64,000 nucleotides of DNA from Niveispirillum sp. SYP-B3756 (GTDB taxonomy: Bacteria; Pseudomonadota; Alphaproteobacteria; Azospirillales; Azospirillaceae), in the NCBI RefSeq assembly GCF_009495745.1, contig NZ_WIDQ01000008.1:105043-169042 (forward strand), written 5' to 3'. Position numbers and translations under genes: made by a program. Each line of letters starts with the position of its first letter. Within the stretch, counting starts at the first letter, position 1. Below the pieces are notes generated by a model, which saw nothing but the letters and a program-made list of their open reading frames with translations, was not told the origin of the DNA and did no database searches. Shown here piece after piece: positions 43,101 through 52,037 of this stretch.

Positions 43101-43904
43101 TCAGGCTTTCAGCTTGTAACCACGGGCAATCATCCGCCAGGCGATGAAGCCCAGGGCCAGATTGATGCCCAGCATCACCAGAATGCCGGTTCCCAGCGTG
43201 CCGTCGGTCTGGCCGATGAAGCCATAGCGGAACCCATCGATGAAATAGAAGAACGGGTTCAGATGGGCGATGAAATGGAAGGTCGGCGGCAGGCTGTCCA
43301 CCGAATAGAAGGTACCGGACAGGAATGACAGCGGCGTGACGATGAAATTCGTCACCGCCGCCATATGGTCGAACTTTTCCGCCCAGATGCCGCCGATCAG
43401 CCCCAGCAGCGCCAGCAGGCTGGCCGCCGCCACGCCGTGGAACAGGATATAGAACGGGTGTGCCACGCTGACCGGCACGAACAGCGCGATGGTCAGCGCC
43501 GTGACAAAGCCCACCAGCGCGCCCCGCACCACCCCGCCGATAATATAGGCCAAGGTCAGTTCCAGGGCAGAGATGGGCGGCATCAGCACATCGACGATAT
43601 TGCCCTGTACCTTGGCCACCAGCACGGAGGAGGAGGAATTGGCAAAGGCATTCTGGGCAATGGCCATCATGATCAGGCCGGGTGCCAGGAATTCCAGGAA
43701 GGGCACATCGCCCACCTTGCGCACCACCCCGCCCAGCGCCAGGGCGAACACGGCATAGAATAACAGCGTCGTCACCACCGGGGCGGCGATGGTCTGCACC
43801 CAGACCTTCAGGAAGCGACGGATTTCCTTGTGGATCAGCGTGGACAGGCCGATCCAGTTGACGGCGCCCATCTGGCGGGGCATGGGAAAGCTCGGCTGCG
43901 TCAT
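43101..43904 (-). CDS. ABC-2 type transporter permease, paralogue of the next gene
   Basis: A 267-residue membrane protein. EKFDHMAAVTNFIVTPLSFL and IDGFRYGFIG have close counterparts in the downstream permease, indicating tandem duplication and probable heterodimer formation. VQGNIVDVLMPPISALELTLAY is the ABC-2 membrane motif. The start at 43904 is the first gene of a two-gene operon; the divergent recX gene is 145 bases away. Confidence 0.9.
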   Translation of the reverse strand: MTQPSFPMPRQMGAVNWIGLSTLIHKEIRRFLKVWVQTIAAPVVTTLLFYAVFALALGGVVRKVGDVPFLEFLAPGLIMMAIAQNAFANSSSSVLVAKVQGNIVDVLMPPISALELTLAYIIGGVVRGALVGFVTALTIALFVPVSVAHPFYILFHGVAAASLLALLGLIGGIWAEKFDHMAAVTNFIVTPLSFLSGTFYSVDSLPPTFHFIAHLNPFFYFIDGFRYGFIGQTDGTLGTGILVMLGINLALGFIAWRMIARGYKLKA

Positions 43905-43938
43905 GGCGCGGAAGGGCCTTTTGGGCGTGGGGAACCAG

Positions 43939-43961
43939 GGCGGCCTGCGGGCCGCCTTTTT
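43939..43961 (+). terminator. Intrinsic terminator-like hairpin before recX
   Basis: GGCGGCC and GGCCGCC form a 7-bp stem around TGCG, followed directly by five T residues. It points towards recX although no plus-strand gene precedes it, so it might attenuate recX or stop stray transcription from the permease side. Confidence 0.6.
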
Positions 43962-44049
43962 GGATTGGCGGTCACACTACCCCCATGCCGGGGGCGGGGC
44001 AATTACGGCCGTCACACCGGTGGACAAAACCGCGCGGGAAAGTTTGGCG

Positions 44050-44643
44050 ATGATGGAAGAAGGCAGGACCGCCCCGGCAGCACCGGGGCGCAAGGTGAAG
44101 CGGGTGACGCCGGAATATCTGGACCGGGCAGCGCTGCATTATCTGGAACGGTTCGCCAGTTCCAGCGCCAACCTGCGCCGGCTGCTGTTGCGCCGGGTAA
44201 TGGCGTCGGCCCAGGCGCATGGCACCGATCCGGCGCAGGGGGCCGAATGGATCGAGGCGCTGATCGCCCGCTATCTGCGCAGCGGCCTGTTGAATGACGG
44301 GCTTTACGCGGAAATGAAGGCGCGGGGGCTGCAGCGCCGTGGCGGCTCCACCCGCGCCATCCGCCAGAAACTGCGTGCCAAGGGGCTGGAGGATGCCGAG
44401 GTGGATGCCGCCATGGGTGAGCTGGAGGGGGCAGAGACGGGCGAGGCCGATCTGGCCGCGGCCATCGCCTATGCCCGCCGCCGCCGGCTGGGCGGCTTCC
44501 GCCCCGATCGCGGGCTGGATGCCGATGCCACCCGCGCGCGGCGTGACAAGGATATCGCCGCCTTGGCACGGGCAGGATTTGACCTGGAGACCGCCCGCCT
44601 TGTGATCAACGCCGACGACCCGGAAGGGTTGCTGGAGGCGTAG
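44050..44643 (+). CDS. recX: Regulatory protein RecX
   Basis: A 197-residue protein made of RecX three-helix repeats that limits RecA filament growth. LDRAALHYLERFASSSANLRRLL fits repeat one, WIEALIARYLRSGLLNDGLYA repeat two and RRRRLGGFRP towards the end. Start near 44050 (MMEEGRT) was chosen because upstream in-frame sequence contains a terminator hairpin and looks non-coding. recA is not nearby. Confidence 0.86.
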   Translation: MMEEGRTAPAAPGRKVKRVTPEYLDRAALHYLERFASSSANLRRLLLRRVMASAQAHGTDPAQGAEWIEALIARYLRSGLLNDGLYAEMKARGLQRRGGSTRAIRQKLRAKGLEDAEVDAAMGELEGAETGEADLAAAIAYARRRRLGGFRPDRGLDADATRARRDKDIAALARAGFDLETARLVINADDPEGLLEA

Positions 44644-44657
44644 GGCGGTGCTTTCCC

Positions 44658-46991
44658 CTACCCCTCCGCTTCCCGCGGTGCGTTGCTGATCAGCGGGGTA
44701 TTGTTGGCCAGATGCAGCGTGCGTTGCGGGAAGGGAATGCTGATTCCCAGCTCGTCAAAGCGTTTTTTCATGCGGCGGTTGAACTCGCGCCCAATGCCCC
44801 ATTGCTGGATGGGCCGGGTTTTCAGCCGGGCCTTGATCATCACGGCGCTGTCCTGGAAGGCATCCACACCGGCAATGTCGATCGTGTCCAGCATGGCCGC
44901 CGCATAGGCCGGCTCGCTGCGCATCTGATCGGCGATCTCCCGCAGCACGGCGATAACGCGATCCGTATCTTCCTTATAATCGACGGTTACCAGCAGCACA
45001 TAGAAGCTGAAATCCTTGGTCATGTTGGTGGCCGTGGTGACGGAACTGAACGGGATGGTATGGACCGACCCGTCATAATCACGCAGGCGGATGGTGCGGA
45101 TGGTGATGGCCTCCACCACGCCGCCCTTGCCGCCGACATTCACCACGTCGCCCACCGACAACGTATCCTCGATCAGCATGAACAGGCCGGTGATGACATC
45201 CTTCACCAGGGTCTGGGCACCGAAGCCGATGGCCAGACCCACCACACCGGCGCCGGCCAGCAGCGGGGCGATGTTCACCCCCAGTTCCGACAGCACGATC
45301 AGCCCCACCATGGTGATCATCAGGATCATCAGGGCGTTGCGGGCCAGCGGCAGCAAGGTGCGCATCCGGGCCGACCGCTGGATGGCCGTGCCGCTGTCAT
45401 CGGTGGCATTCAGATAACGGTGGATGGCGCCGCTGACCATTTCCCAGGCGATCAGTGCCAGGGTCAGCACCAGGAAGATGGTGACGGCAGAGGCGGTGAT
45501 ACGCTGGCCGAAATTGGTGTCGAACCAGCCCAGCGCATTGGCCCCCCAGGCCTGCAAAAGCAGCACCAGGGTGAAGAACCAGAGCAGCCCCTTCAGCAAG
45601 CGATGCAGCACGGGCAGATAGCGGTTGGCGCGGTTTTCCAGGCCGGGGAACTGGGCCTGCAGCTCCGGCGAAATGGCGAAGCCACGCCGCATGGTCCGGT
45701 CCAGCCCCTCCGCCAGCAGGCGGGAGCCAACCAGGATGGCCCCGGTCACCAGCGTGGCGCGCAGCACAAATTCAAAGCCGCCGGCAATTTCCAGCACCCA
45801 GATGAAATAGATGGCCGACAGGTACAGCATGGCCAGGATATGCCAGACATCGGCCAGCCGGCGGCGCACCGCCTTCACGGCCCGGCCGCGCTGGGCCGCG
45901 TGGCTGACGATGGTTGCCTCCGCGGGCTGACCGGCGGGGGCGCCCAGTTCGGCGTCGCTGCCCCCACTTTCCCCGGCCACCACGGCCTGCAGCGCGGCAT
46001 CAGCCGGATCGATCTCCGGATGGTCCGGATCGGGGCGCAGATGGTCGCCCCGCATCCAGGCGGCCACCGACTGGCGGTTCTGCAGGATCAGGATGATCAG
46101 CATCACTGTCACCAGCAGCCCCACCAGCTTCAGCCCGGCGGCATAGGGCTTGGCCGGCAGACCCAGCACCAGGGCAGCCTGGGCGATGAAATAGCCGTAG
46201 ACGCCGACGATGACGATGCGCCGCACCCAGATCAGCAGATAATGCGCCGTCTCGTCACTGACCGGCACCAGCCGCAGATTGATCGTGTTGGGGGATAGCA
46301 GGAACCGGGTGATGACCAGGGTGCCCTGCACGATCAGGCTGGCATTGAGGATGGTCAGCGAGGCCAGCCGCACGGCACGCGGCGCATCGCTGGCCGACAA
46401 AACGCCGAACCCGGCCAGGGCGAAGGCGGCCATGGGCAGCAGGTCGATCAGCAGCCGCATGGTCAGCAGCGGCAGCTTGGTCCACCAATGATGGCCATTG
46501 CGGGCCCCCAGGGCATGGCGCGGGCGGCGCAGCAGCCAGATGGCAATCCAGCGGGCGGCATAGCCGGCACCGATGATGGCCGCCAGATGCAGGGCCAGCC
46601 GCAACCAATTATCCCGCTTTACCGGGTTGGCCACCTGCTGGTTCAGCCAGCGCAGCGCATGGGGGGCGTCGATCACCGCCCGCCCGGCCTCGGCGATCTG
46701 CTGGCTCACCTCCTCCACCCGGTCGGACAGGGTGGACAGGAAGCGGCTGCCCAGGCTGCTGGCCGGGGCTTCCGTCCCCTGGCGCTGCTGTTCTACTGCC
46801 TGCAGGGCCTTCAACTGGGCCAGCAGACCATCGCGTTTGGCCGGGTCTTCCAGCGTCTGGATCAGGGTATCGACCTGTTTGGCATCCACCGCCGGGTCGG
46901 CGGCAGGGGCCGGATTTTGTGCTGGAGCAGGGCCGGCAACGGTGAACAGGCAGAACAGGCTGAATAGAAGCAGGCAGGCAAGGCGGGACAT
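44658..46991 (-). CDS. MscS-family mechanosensitive channel, large form
   Basis: A 777-residue inner-membrane channel. A signal peptide (MSRLACLLLFSLFCLFTVAG) precedes a long periplasmic domain, then several membrane segments and the MscS core: GLAIGFGAQTLVKDVITGLFMLIEDTLSVGDVV (pore helix with its Gly/Ala pattern and first cytoplasmic strand). The length resembles YbiO/MscK-type channels. Opens under membrane tension for osmotic protection. Start at 46991 places the signal at the terminus; nine extra codons precede it in frame. Confidence 0.92.
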   Translation of the reverse strand: MSRLACLLLFSLFCLFTVAGPAPAQNPAPAADPAVDAKQVDTLIQTLEDPAKRDGLLAQLKALQAVEQQRQGTEAPASSLGSRFLSTLSDRVEEVSQQIAEAGRAVIDAPHALRWLNQQVANPVKRDNWLRLALHLAAIIGAGYAARWIAIWLLRRPRHALGARNGHHWWTKLPLLTMRLLIDLLPMAAFALAGFGVLSASDAPRAVRLASLTILNASLIVQGTLVITRFLLSPNTINLRLVPVSDETAHYLLIWVRRIVIVGVYGYFIAQAALVLGLPAKPYAAGLKLVGLLVTVMLIILILQNRQSVAAWMRGDHLRPDPDHPEIDPADAALQAVVAGESGGSDAELGAPAGQPAEATIVSHAAQRGRAVKAVRRRLADVWHILAMLYLSAIYFIWVLEIAGGFEFVLRATLVTGAILVGSRLLAEGLDRTMRRGFAISPELQAQFPGLENRANRYLPVLHRLLKGLLWFFTLVLLLQAWGANALGWFDTNFGQRITASAVTIFLVLTLALIAWEMVSGAIHRYLNATDDSGTAIQRSARMRTLLPLARNALMILMITMVGLIVLSELGVNIAPLLAGAGVVGLAIGFGAQTLVKDVITGLFMLIEDTLSVGDVVNVGGKGGVVEAITIRTIRLRDYDGSVHTIPFSSVTTATNMTKDFSFYVLLVTVDYKEDTDRVIAVLREIADQMRSEPAYAAAMLDTIDIAGVDAFQDSAVMIKARLKTRPIQQWGIGREFNRRMKKRFDELGISIPFPQRTLHLANNTPLISNAPREAEG

Positions 46992-47200
46992 GGGAATGGC
47001 GTCTCCGTCGGGCGGCAAGGGGAAAGCCGGCTGGCGGCAATCATTTGGCCGCCAGCTTAGACAGGCTGTCCCGCGCTGCCAACCTGCCGTGCGATGTAGG
47101 CGTGGCCATTCGGCCTATATCGATGGCGACGCATGGGGCGTTTGCCTGCGACCCCCCTCGCCCTTCCCACCTTCCATCGCTATCTTGTACCAAAGGTGGC

Positions 47201-47242
47201 GGGCCAGCGACTGCTGCCCACGGGCGGGTGCCCGCGCAAGCC
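47201..47242 (-). repeat. 42-bp dispersed repeat, left copy
   Basis: Reverse complement begins GGCTTGCGCGGGCACCCG and matches the copy at 48089 with a single difference in the first 22 bases, weaker after. On that strand TTTGGTACAA follows at 47186-47195. The mscS-YedY-type intergenic region (46992-47327) otherwise shows no gene. Confidence 0.65.
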
Positions 47243-47327
47243 CGAGCTGCCGGGGGCAGCGCCCGGCGTTAGAGGGCGCTGGTAAAGACCAAGCAATCCA
47301 ACCGCGTGCGAAGACGGACCTTAAGAC

Positions 47328-47990
47328 ATGGCACAGGAAGAGGGACCGGCCGGCGTACCGAACGCCAAGCTGGTGCAGAGCAAGCAGCAATGGGCTGCCG
47401 AAGGCCGCCTGATGACTGGCACCGCTGCCCCGCGCAGCGACCGGCTGCCGCCGGGCCAGCGGCTGGTGAAAAACTGGCCGGTGCTGGATCTGGGCATCCA
47501 GCCGGAGGTGCCGCTGGAGCAATGGGAACTGACCATCGATGGGCTGGTGGAAAATCCGCTGACCTGGGGCTGGACCGATTTTCGCACCCAGCCGCCCTTC
47601 ACCGATGTGTCGGACATTCACTGCGTTACCGCCTGGTCACGCTATGACAATCAGTGGGAAGGCGTGTCGGCCCGGCACATCCTGGCCACCGTGCGACCGC
47701 TGGCTGCGGTCCGGCATGTGATCTTCCATTCCTATGACGGCTATACCACCAACGTCGCCCTCTCGGTGTTCGACGATGCCGATGTGTTGCTGGCCCATAG
47801 CTGGGAAGGTAAGCCGCTGAGCGTGGAACATGGCGGGCCGGTGCGCGCCATCGTGCCGAAATTCTATTTCTGGAAATCCGCGAAATGGATCAAGCGGATT
47901 GAATTTGTCGCCGACGACCGCCCCGGTTTCTGGGAGGAACGCGGCTATCATAATGAAGGCGATCCCTGGACCGAACAGCGCTACGGCTGA
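47328..47990 (+). CDS. Sulfite oxidase-like molybdopterin oxidoreductase
   Basis: A 220-residue molybdopterin-binding protein of the YuiH/sulfite oxidase-like subgroup. The Mo-coordinating Cys is in DIHCVTAWSRYDNQWEGV; SVEHGGPVRAIVPKFYFWKSAKW is the other hallmark. There is no signal peptide and the length is close to the core domain alone, so it is cytoplasmic or a free-standing domain; the substrate is unknown. ATG at 47328. No partner heme protein gene is adjacent. The gene lies between two inverted copies of a 42-bp repeat. Confidence 0.88.
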   Translation: MAQEEGPAGVPNAKLVQSKQQWAAEGRLMTGTAAPRSDRLPPGQRLVKNWPVLDLGIQPEVPLEQWELTIDGLVENPLTWGWTDFRTQPPFTDVSDIHCVTAWSRYDNQWEGVSARHILATVRPLAAVRHVIFHSYDGYTTNVALSVFDDADVLLAHSWEGKPLSVEHGGPVRAIVPKFYFWKSAKWIKRIEFVADDRPGFWEERGYHNEGDPWTEQRYG

Positions 47991-47992
47991 TC

Positions 47993-48035
47993 ACCCCCCT
48001 CGCCCCGGCCGGTGCTTCCGGTCGGGGCGGGGGAG
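47993..48035 (+). terminator. GC-rich hairpin after the oxidoreductase gene
   Basis: A long stem with CCCCCCTCGCCCCGGCCGG on the left arm and a matching right arm around TGCTT, starting two bases after the stop. No T-run follows, so it may be a terminator of a Rho-assisted or bidirectional kind. Confidence 0.5.
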
Positions 48036-48088
48036 AGGCGAATAATTCCAATCGCCCTCAGGCGCCGGGCGGGCACTTCCGTGCGCTT

Positions 48089-48166
48089 GGCTTGCGCGGG
48101 CACGCGCCCGCGAGCCGGCAGTCGCCGGCCTCCAATCCGCCCAGGGTAAAACCCTGGGCGGATTGG
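48089..48166 (+). repeat. Right copy of the 42-bp repeat plus TTGGTAT hairpin
   Basis: GGCTTGCGCGGGCACGCGCC and following sequence at 48089-48130 match the left copy in inverse orientation. A perfect 15-bp hairpin follows (CCAATCCGCCCAGGG, loop TAAAA, 48132-48166), then TATAA. The hairpin abuts the 3' end of the binding-protein gene. Confidence 0.75.
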
Positions 48167-48171
48167 TATAA

Positions 48172-48981
48172 TCAGTGCGCCCAGTCACGCATCCCATAGC
48201 GGGTCAACAAGTGCGCCAGCTGGCCATTCTTGCGCATCTCTGCCAGCTTGGCGTCGATCAGGTCGACATAGGCTTTGGCATTGGGATCTTTCGGCGAAAA
48301 GCCGATGGACACATCGCTGGGTTCTCCCAGCGGTACATAGCTGAAAAGGTTACGGTAACCTTTTGATTCCAGCAGATAATCGATGACGTTGCTGTCTTCG
48401 ACCATGGCGTCGATCTTGCCTTCGATCAGCATGTTCACCAGATCCTCGGTGACATTGTCGCCCGACACCCGCACCATGTTGGGCAGGGTCTTGTTGGCAT
48501 CGATGAAGGCATTCACCGCGTCGCTGTAGAAATAATCCGTGATGGAACCAAAGCGCACGCTTTTCAACGGGTCCAGATTCTTGTCGCTGAGCCCCGCCAG
48601 TTCCTTGCCACGGCGGATAACCAGCGTCGGCCGCGACAGGCCCAGGGGGGATTTCGGATAGATCAGTTCCGGCGCCTCGGTCTTGACCGCGCCCAAAGCA
48701 CCGGTAACCTCGCCGGCCTTGACCGCCGCCAGTACATTGGTCCAGGGCATCATGGCGTAAGTGACCTTGTGGCCGGCCGGTTCCAGGGCTGCCTTGGCAA
48801 TTTCCACCAGATAGCCGGGCCGGGCACCCGGTTCGCAATTGTAGGGGCACCAGGCATCAGCCCGCAGCGCCACATCAGCGGCGGCGGCACCAGCGGTCCC
48901 CAGGACCAGTGCTGCCAGCAATGGCAGAGCGCCGCGCTGAGTCAGCTGACGTAAAATGGTAACAAAACGTGAAATAGACAT
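48172..48981 (-). CDS. Periplasmic solute-binding protein (amino acid type, SBP_bac_3)
   Basis: A 269-residue binding protein: a signal peptide (LLAALVLGTAGAAAAD, cleavage likely before DVALRAD), then the two-lobed fold with ADAWCPYNCEPGARPGYLVEI at the ligand-binding start and GALGAVKTEAPELIYP, DAMVEDSNVIDYLLES later. No permease or ATPase genes are adjacent, so it may serve a sensor or a remote transporter. Start at 48981 has GGAGGT seven bases upstream; an ATG five codons earlier overlaps that site. Confidence 0.85.
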   Translation of the reverse strand: MSISRFVTILRQLTQRGALPLLAALVLGTAGAAAADVALRADAWCPYNCEPGARPGYLVEIAKAALEPAGHKVTYAMMPWTNVLAAVKAGEVTGALGAVKTEAPELIYPKSPLGLSRPTLVIRRGKELAGLSDKNLDPLKSVRFGSITDYFYSDAVNAFIDANKTLPNMVRVSGDNVTEDLVNMLIEGKIDAMVEDSNVIDYLLESKGYRNLFSYVPLGEPSDVSIGFSPKDPNAKAYVDLIDAKLAEMRKNGQLAHLLTRYGMRDWAH

Positions 48982-49164
48982 CAGGAATACCTCCATCTAG
49001 GATAGACTTCGGCTGCGGTTAGTTCAAGAATGACGGGCTGTCAATCCCACATTCCTACACCTTTTGTCTAGAATTACGGGAGTGGTAAATTTGATCACCT
49101 TCGTAAGGGTAGTGTAAATTCGTGCCCGGCTGGGCGGTTTCAAATCAGGCGTTCATCTCCTTTG

Positions 49165-49197
49165 ATACCAAGAGCCATGGATCATGGCTCTTGGTAT
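49165..49197. repeat. Perfect hairpin of the TTGGTAT family
   Basis: ATACCAAGAGCCATG and its exact complement around GAT, followed by TGACC. Lies in the 362-base gap between the binding-protein gene and the esterase gene, which holds no convincing gene. Confidence 0.8.
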
Positions 49198-49250
49198 TGA
49201 CCTGTCCCCTCGATCGCCGGTGCCAGCATCCGCTGGCTTGGCTACGCCGC

Positions 49251-49280
49251 ACCAACGGCCATGAATTTATGACCGTTGGT
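49251..49280. repeat. Hairpin of the TTGGTAT family
   Basis: ACCAACGGCCAT and ATGACCGTTGGT (11 of 12 pairs) around GAATTT, followed by ATAAG. The upstream flank GGCTTGGCTACGCCGC resembles the arm of the 42-bp repeat at 48089. Confidence 0.65.
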
Positions 49281-49343
49281 ATAAGTTCCTGTTCAGCGAG
49301 CGGATTCACGCTCCAGAGCGATTCCGCTTTTCCGCGATCCGCT

Positions 49344-51206
49344 CTAGAACCCAACCTTCACCCGCGCTGTGAAGGCATGGTCGGTGGCCCTTCCCCCCTC
49401 CACGCGCCCGTCATAGCCAATCGACACCATCACATTATCCGCCGCCATGCCGGCGGCCTGCAGGCCCACGGCCAGCCGGTCGCGCTTGCCGGCCCCGGCC
49501 TCACCCGCCACCAGCTCCCGGTTGGCGAAGCGGCCGGTGATCAGGCGCCCGTCATTGGCGAATTCATGTTCATAGGCGGCACGCAGTTGCGGCACGATGG
49601 CATGGCCAGCCGCGCTCACCTGCACCCCCAGGCTGCTGACCAGGCTTTCGGCATTCCAGTCATCCCAGGTCAGGGCCAGCGGGCCGCCGCCATTTTCGGC
49701 ATAGCCTTCGATCCGGGTCTTGGCATAGCGCAGCCCCAGGAAGGGGCCGGCGGTGAAGCCGCCCAGATTGGGGGCATAGCCGACGGTGCCACCACCGCCG
49801 AAAGTGGTGCCCTTGGTATCCCCGCCCGCCACCGGATAGGGGCTGAACTTGGTCACCCGATCCAGGTCATAGCGGTCAAAGCTGAAGGACATATAGCCAT
49901 CCAGCCACAGCGCATCGGCAGCGGCCGTGACATAGGTGGTGATGTTGTAGGCCTTGCCATTGATGCGGGCCAGATCCTCATCCGTGGTCAGGTCGGCTTT
50001 GCCATAGGAGAAGGCGAGGCCGGCTACCACATGATCATCGACCTGATAATCGGCGCCGATGCCGACATTGAACCCGTCATAATCATAGCCATAACGCCCG
50101 GTGGAGCCTTTACGTTCGCCATCCAGATAGGCACCGAACGTATAAATCCCATAACGGCCGTCGGTGCCGGCCTGGGCGCTGGTCATATTGACAGAGCCCT
50201 GGCCGGTGCGGACGCCTGCCATGCGGGAGCCGACGCCCTGATTGGCCAGATCGAACAGGCGCTGCGCCAGCTCGGTGGCGACATTATTGGCGGCCGGCGC
50301 CTCATAATTGGCGGACAGGGTGCCTTCAACGAACTGCGCCACCACGGCATGGGCCGCCTGGGTCGGGTGCAGGGCGTCGAAGAAGACGGTTCCGGCAGTC
50401 CCCGCACTGGTGGCGCAGGCGCCCGTGGCCACCAGCGCCCCATTTGCCCCGACCGGCGCATAGCAGGGAATGGTGGTATTGGCAAAACCATAGGCGGCCG
50501 GCCGGGCCAGCATGTCGCGGAACAGGCTGTTGACATCGACAATGGCAGCGTTGGCGCCCTGGGCCCGCAGAGTGGCGGCCACGCTGGAAATGGCGGCGGC
50601 GTGCAGGTCGGAAACAGTATTGGCTGAGGCCTTGTCGGCGGCCGACAGGCCGCTGGTCAGCGGGATGCTGCCCAGCGGGGGCAGGTTCATCAGCACGAAG
50701 TTTTTCGCTCCCGCTGCCTGCAGGCGCCCCGCCTGGGTGGCGACCGCCGTGGCCGTGGCCGTGACGGCCGCCTGGGCGGCGGCGGTGGGGTTGGCTTGCG
50801 GTTGGGTAAGCACGGCGATGTAATCATTGCCGCCGATCCAGATGCCGACCAGCCGGTCCGCCGGGATGGTGCTGTTGGTCGCCAGATATGCCGAGACCTG
50901 CGCCGTCAGGTCGATGGGGGTGTTGCGGGTGGCGCGTGCGCCGCCATAGGCGCGGCTGTTCAGCGTGGTGCCGGTATTGACGGCATAGGTTTCCGCCCAG
51001 ACGGGGCCATTGCTGAAGCGGCCATTGACATAGGGCGCGCCCGGGCGCGACGCCGGGCTGAGATTTTTCAGATTGTCAGTGTCGCTGAGGCTGTCGCCGA
51101 AGACCAGCAGCGAGGAATAATCCAGCGACTGTGCCAGTGCGGGGGCCGCCATGGAGCACGACAAAAGGGCGGCAAGAGCCGTGCCGCCCAGCAGACGGGT
51201 ATTCAT
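49344..51206 (-). CDS. Autotransporter GDSL esterase (EstA-type)
   Basis: A 620-residue type Va secretion protein. Signal peptide (TALAALLSCSMAAPALAQ), GDSL passenger with block I LLVFGDSLSDTDN, block III WIGGNDYIAVL and block V DALHPTQAAH, then a C-terminal autotransporter barrel of about 280 residues ending RVKVGF, with the terminal Phe expected for BAM recognition. The esterase would be displayed on the cell surface, acting on lipids. GGAGG lies eight bases before ATG 51206. Confidence 0.93.
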   Translation of the reverse strand: MNTRLLGGTALAALLSCSMAAPALAQSLDYSSLLVFGDSLSDTDNLKNLSPASRPGAPYVNGRFSNGPVWAETYAVNTGTTLNSRAYGGARATRNTPIDLTAQVSAYLATNSTIPADRLVGIWIGGNDYIAVLTQPQANPTAAAQAAVTATATAVATQAGRLQAAGAKNFVLMNLPPLGSIPLTSGLSAADKASANTVSDLHAAAISSVAATLRAQGANAAIVDVNSLFRDMLARPAAYGFANTTIPCYAPVGANGALVATGACATSAGTAGTVFFDALHPTQAAHAVVAQFVEGTLSANYEAPAANNVATELAQRLFDLANQGVGSRMAGVRTGQGSVNMTSAQAGTDGRYGIYTFGAYLDGERKGSTGRYGYDYDGFNVGIGADYQVDDHVVAGLAFSYGKADLTTDEDLARINGKAYNITTYVTAAADALWLDGYMSFSFDRYDLDRVTKFSPYPVAGGDTKGTTFGGGGTVGYAPNLGGFTAGPFLGLRYAKTRIEGYAENGGGPLALTWDDWNAESLVSSLGVQVSAAGHAIVPQLRAAYEHEFANDGRLITGRFANRELVAGEAGAGKRDRLAVGLQAAGMAADNVMVSIGYDGRVEGGRATDHAFTARVKVGF

Positions 51207-51415
51207 CAATATATCCTCCCAGCGCCGGGCAGCTTGGGTGCGCCCGTTTGTGACAGTTCAACGCTACGCAGCTTCTGTCTCGCAGGGAAGGGGGTGACGT
51301 TACGGAAGGGGCGGGTTTTCCGAATGATTTCCGTTACCTGATACCTTGCGGCCACAAAGGCCGCTTCCCATGTGCAGGGAACGCTGATCCGGCGTGTTGT
51401 ATTGGGGGAAATATC

Positions 51416-51736
51416 ATGCTGGTTGTGACCACTGATCAGATCGAAGGCCACCCGGTCCGCCAATATCTGGGCCTGGTAACGGGTGAGGCGATCTTGGGTG
51501 TCAATGTCTTCAAGGATTTCTTCGCCGGCATTACCGATATTGTCGGTGGCCGTTCCGGTGCCTATCAGTCGGCGCTGCGTGATGCGCGCGAACATGCGAT
51601 GGCTGACCTGATCGATGCCGCCCAGCGCCTGGGTGCCGATGCGGTGGTGGGCGTGGATATGGATTATGAGGTGCTGGGCCGGGAAAATGGCATGTTGATG
51701 GTCTCCATCAACGGCACGGCCGTAAAGCTGAGCTGA
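51416..51736 (+). CDS. ybjQ: YbjQ-family (UPF0145) protein
   Basis: A 106-residue protein of the UPF0145/DUF74 family. [24 protein letters not shown] at the start, then [24 protein letters not shown], are the family hallmarks. Members form pentamers, are predicted to bind metal or small ligands, and have no firm role. The ATG is preceded by a GGGGGAA site. The 209-base gap upstream to the esterase gene is divergent promoter space. Confidence 0.92.
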   Translation: MLVVTTDQIEGHPVRQYLGLVTGEAILGVNVFKDFFAGITDIVGGRSGAYQSALRDAREHAMADLIDAAQRLGADAVVGVDMDYEVLGRENGMLMVSINGTAVKLS

Positions 51737-51780
51737 TCCCGGTGGCGTCTGGCTTTGGCGTCGGCCTGTCTGTACAGCCG

Positions 51781-51981
51781 CTATTCCAGCACCACGCAGA
51801 ATAGCGACAGGCAAGGCCCGAACCCGGCGCGCGCGGAGAGATACAGCACATAATCCAGCCCCAGGCAGAGGGCCAGGAAGGGCAGGGCGACAAAGCCCAG
51901 CAGACAGGCCCAGCCCCGCGCCGTCAACTGGCGGCGCGGCAGGGGGGGCAGGTCAGTTTCTGATGATGGCTTGTCTGTCAT
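51781..51981 (-). CDS. Small membrane protein
   Basis: A 66-residue protein with a polar N terminus (MTDKPSSETDLPPLPRRQLT) and one long hydrophobic stretch from about residue 23 (WACLLGFVALPFLALCLGLDY), ending in a second weaker one. Unrecognised. It is divergent from the FemAB-like gene, whose GTG start is 56 bases away. A longer frame upstream has no sequence support. Confidence 0.62.
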   Translation of the reverse strand: MTDKPSSETDLPPLPRRQLTARGWACLLGFVALPFLALCLGLDYVLYLSARAGFGPCLSLFCVVLE

Positions 51982-52037
51982 GGCGGTTGAGGATAAGGCT
52001 GCAGCCATTCCCCGGCAATGGCAGGCTGCTTGGCCCC

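Noticed and set aside
49122..50627. Plus-strand 501-codon frame antisense to the esterase autotransporter
   Set aside because: The minus-strand protein has a signal peptide, GDSL blocks and a barrel end; the antisense frame is a shadow.
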